From: Acidobacteriota bacterium
GTDB lineage: Bacteria; Acidobacteriota; Vicinamibacteria; Vicinamibacterales; UBA823
Direction of reading: 5' to 3'
Length of the DNA: 9,412 bases
Assembly: GCA_003509065.1 (NCBI GenBank)
Contig: DODG01000067.1
Location: forward strand, 1 to 9,412
The notes beneath the pieces were generated by a model, which was not told where the DNA came from, did no database searches, and saw nothing but the letters and a program-made list of their open reading frames with translations. Of the stretch, positions 8,301 to 9,412 are shown piece by piece. Position 1 is the stretch's first letter. Each line of letters opens with the position of its first letter. Made by a program: the position numbers and the translations under genes.

Positions 8301-9188
8301 ACGCAGGGCCACGTTCTTTACCCACTCAAATGTATGCTTTCACCAGAGATTCCAAGTAACGCAGGTTGTTATCGACCACTTCATGTCAAAGCCCCTAGTG
8401 GATCCGTCTTTAACTGCGACAAACCTGTCGCTGTCAACATGCGTACCCGTACTGGCTGGTACCTAGCTCCAAATGTATATAGGACCATTGCCGAAGCTGC
8501 ACCGGACCGAGTTCAGGCCTTTACTGGCCTCCCGGGTTCCGCTCTTTTCTACGGATATGAATCAGGTGGAAGAATCTATAATGACCATCTTTTTCAGGGC
8601 GGCGGCCAAGGCGGTTCTGCTCATGGTGATGGCAAATCAGGACTTCTTTTCCCAACAAGCGCAGGGAATACTTCAGTCGAATTGTTTGAAACTAGGGCGC
8701 CTATACTTGTTCTGGAAAAGAGTTACCGTCAAGACAGCGCCGGAGCTGGTTGTCAACGTGGCGGACTAGGTCAAATAGTTCGCGCTAGGAAATTGTACGA
8801 TGACAACAAAACTTCTCAGGTAGGCCTCTACCCAATTGGTGTGGGAGTTTCAACCGATGGGTTGTTTGGAGGTGAGGCTGGACAAGGCGCTAACGCGAAA
8901 GTTACCAATACGAGCACTGGCGAGATTACGGAAATAGGAACTGGCGCACTAGTGACTCTGACTTCAGATCAGGAAATCGTCGAACTGTGTCTACCAGGCG
9001 GCTCCGGTTACGGCGATCCAGCAGAAAGAGATCTTGAGGCAATAAGCCTCGACCTTAGAGACGAATACGTCAGCGCCGAGGAAGCAATTAATCGATACTG
9101 CTGTGACATTGATAATTCCGGCACCGTCAATATCGGCAAATCGACTGCATTGCGGCAACGTAAGAGTAGTCGCAAAGAAGTAGCGTAA
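5301..9188 (+). CDS. Fused hydantoinase/oxoprolinase (HyuA-HyuB) ATP-dependent enzyme
   Basis: A 1295-residue protein combining the two subunits of ATP-dependent hydantoinase/oxoprolinase enzymes; relatives open cyclic amides (5-oxoproline, N-methylhydantoin, caprolactam) or carboxylate ketones, using ATP. HyuA half, about 7-690: first phosphate motif FDIGGTFTD (12-20), HGTT (70-73), SGPAGG (267-272), second phosphate motif SFDMGGTTAK (290-299), GAGGGSIA (341-348), KPGPACYG (366-373) and MGGAGPLHAAR (461-471), an ASKHA-type ATPase. HyuB half, about 722-1240: DPIGLEIMWSRL (722-733), MTNDPW (808-813), GHLFD (817-821) and GHVADIGG (842-849), whose His/Asp residues are the probable metal ligands by analogy with acetone carboxylase, then FQGGGQGGS (1098-1106) and LPGGSGYGDP (1231-1240). 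The tail 1250-1285 matches the usual HyuB end. A variable linker (about 690-722) joins the halves. Size matches 5-oxoprolinase, but DIGGTFTD instead of DRGGTFTD argues for a hydantoinase-type or other cyclic-amide substrate. Frame and motifs are intact. Confidence 0.94.
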   Translation: MDNSSGKYRLGFDIGGTFTDFVLLDPESNEISVHKCLTTPDDPSVGALKGLQEILSNQGLNFSDVNHLVHGTTLVTNALIERQGARTGLLTTRGFRDILEMGIEQRYDIHDLFLQFPEPMAPRYLRREITERVNRDGDVITPLEIEEVRKEVDWLVEQGVEALAVCFLHSYKNPSHEKEVGTFIQEHYPDLTLSISCEVQPELREFDRTSTTVANAYVRPLMDKYVTRLTKRVAANGFTGNFHLIHSAGGLAAPDIAIANPIRFVESGPAGGGLAAAYFGGKVGNDDLISFDMGGTTAKVCLIQDGKPDIAPMMEGARVHRFKKGSGLPLVAPVIEMIEVGAGGGSIARVDSLGLLKVGPDSAGAKPGPACYGLGGSNPTVTDANLLLGYLNPSHFLGGRMSLDVEASREAMAGIAGNLSLSNVDTAWGIYDIVSENMASAARIHIVEKGRDPRRYAMVAMGGAGPLHAARVAAKLGVSEVIIPPGSGIASAFGFLVTPLSFEFRQSSPGLLDELDLTETNALFIELEDKGRKLLLDAGVSNSDITVSRCAEMRLLGQMHEITIPFPEGSIDSKKLEIVRHDFEKEYTRLYTQLYEGVEIQILNWKVLCNGPSPNAVYDQGDVDSSKQDLPPRSREAYFPEIGEFIETPTFDRYRLAPGKVIDGPAIIEETESTTVVPPGVTVEIDTDLNLRLKLPTTQMTRATNIAERRSLTRSAEELENDPIGLEIMWSRLINITEQCWHTVIRTAFSLIIGEAQDFACEILDAKGQQLAHSPRAMPVFNITLALAVNAMIQKYPIDTLKPGDVLMTNDPWLCAGHLFDIAFATPVFRDGEVVAIMGCVGHVADIGGTKDSLNAREIYEEGIQIPPIKLYNEGRINEDLISLISENVRGSEQVIGDIHALVSANAAGAKLIVEFMDEYEMHDLEILAGVIQNRAEQAMRDAVSKLPNGIFEGEIWGDGVEEPEKYPVKIEIDGDELTVDFEGAPAQKDRGGSNCTFSYTQGHVLYPLKCMLSPEIPSNAGCYRPLHVKAPSGSVFNCDKPVAVNMRTRTGWYLAPNVYRTIAEAAPDRVQAFTGLPGSALFYGYESGGRIYNDHLFQGGGQGGSAHGDGKSGLLFPTSAGNTSVELFETRAPILVLEKSYRQDSAGAGCQRGGLGQIVRARKLYDDNKTSQVGLYPIGVGVSTDGLFGGEAGQGANAKVTNTSTGEITEIGTGALVTLTSDQEIVELCLPGGSGYGDPAERDLEAISLDLRDEYVSAEEAINRYCCDIDNSGTVNIGKSTALRQRKSSRKEVA

Positions 9189-9412
9189 GTTCTAATTTAC
9201 AGTCGAATTATAGGAATTGGACCCGAATAAAAGGTAAACCAAAAACTACCCACCGCTGCGTGGGGTGGATATTCGAATTCGTTCTTTTATGCAAAAAGGG
9301 TCGGGTGGTGTGTGACTAGAATGTGACTGATACCAGTCCATTTGAGCCCCTTTTAGTCATGTTCGCGCGGGATCGGTGTGCGTAAGTGATTGATTAAATG
9401 TGACTGCTAGTG
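9189..9412. other. Non-coding tail downstream of the HyuAB-like gene
   Basis: No gene longer than about 15 codons was found on either strand, and no tRNA cloverleaf. A weak stem (CCCAC 9249-9253 with GTGGG 9260-9264, 6-nt loop) could be part of a terminator for the plus-strand genes, but the nearest T-rich stretch (TTCTTTTAT) starts about 17 nt later, so it is not a standard intrinsic terminator. A small hairpin GACTG-ATAC-CAGTC (9325-9338) and repeated TGTGACT heptamers lie further on. Confidence 0.6.
9311..9406. repeat. Three TGTGACT repeats, two within a 10-bp direct repeat
   Basis: TGTGACT occurs at 9311-9317, 9322-9328 and 9399-9405. The last two lie within the exact 10-mer AATGTGACTG at 9320-9329 and 9397-9406. 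The first two are 11 bp apart, about one helical turn. Short clustered repeats in non-coding DNA may be protein-binding sites; function unknown. Confidence 0.45.

Noticed and set aside
9249..9290. Intrinsic terminator after the HyuAB-like gene
   Set aside because: The stem is only 5 bp and the T-rich stretch is about 17 nt away, so it does not meet the usual pattern. It is noted only as a weak candidate in the tail description.
9310..9354. Small minus-strand peptide frame starting MTKRGSNG
   Set aside because: Only 14 codons, no ribosome site, and it overlaps the repeats; not distinguishable from chance.

Overview
The window holds two divergent transcription units flanking a short AT-rich regulatory region (about 3951-4204), and it ends in a non-coding tail. 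Codon usage, Shine-Dalgarno sites and the protein families indicate a Gram-negative bacterium, most likely a proteobacterium. A twin-arginine-type signal peptide on the periplasmic binding protein fits this. Nothing in the window fixes a genus.

Left arm (minus strand, read from 3950 down to 1): a complete binding-protein ABC importer of the spermidine/putrescine (PotABCD/PotFGHI, POPT) type. The order is periplasmic binding protein (2886-3950), ATPase (1702-2778), first permease (810-1670) and second permease (1-803, cut by the window edge). A perfect 16-bp stem with a 3-nt loop (2811-2845) lies between the binding-protein gene and the ATPase gene. It probably sets expression levels within the operon.

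Right arm (plus strand): a PIG3/TP53I3-type NAD(P)H:quinone oxidoreductase of the zinc-free MDR superfamily (4205-5185). After 115 bp comes a 1295-residue fusion of hydantoinase/oxoprolinase subunits HyuA and HyuB (5301-9188). The fusion has the length and domain order of eukaryotic-type 5-oxoprolinase, but its first phosphate motif reads DIGGTFTD, as in hydantoinases, rather than the DRGGTFTD I recall from true 5-oxoprolinases. Its substrate is therefore open: a lactam, a hydantoin, another cyclic amide, or a carboxylation substrate.

Inferred working model: the importer brings in a small nitrogenous compound and the ATP-dependent HyuAB-like enzyme opens or modifies it. The oxidoreductase handles a reactive carbonyl or quinone product or does an accessory redox step. 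The shared upstream region carries a direct repeat and two inverted repeats that could be operators for co-regulation. No regulator gene lies inside the window. No RNA genes, CRISPR arrays, insertion sequences or toxin-antitoxin genes were recognised. The most notable items are the unusual fused enzyme paired with a polyamine-type importer, the operator-like repeats and the intra-operon hairpin.
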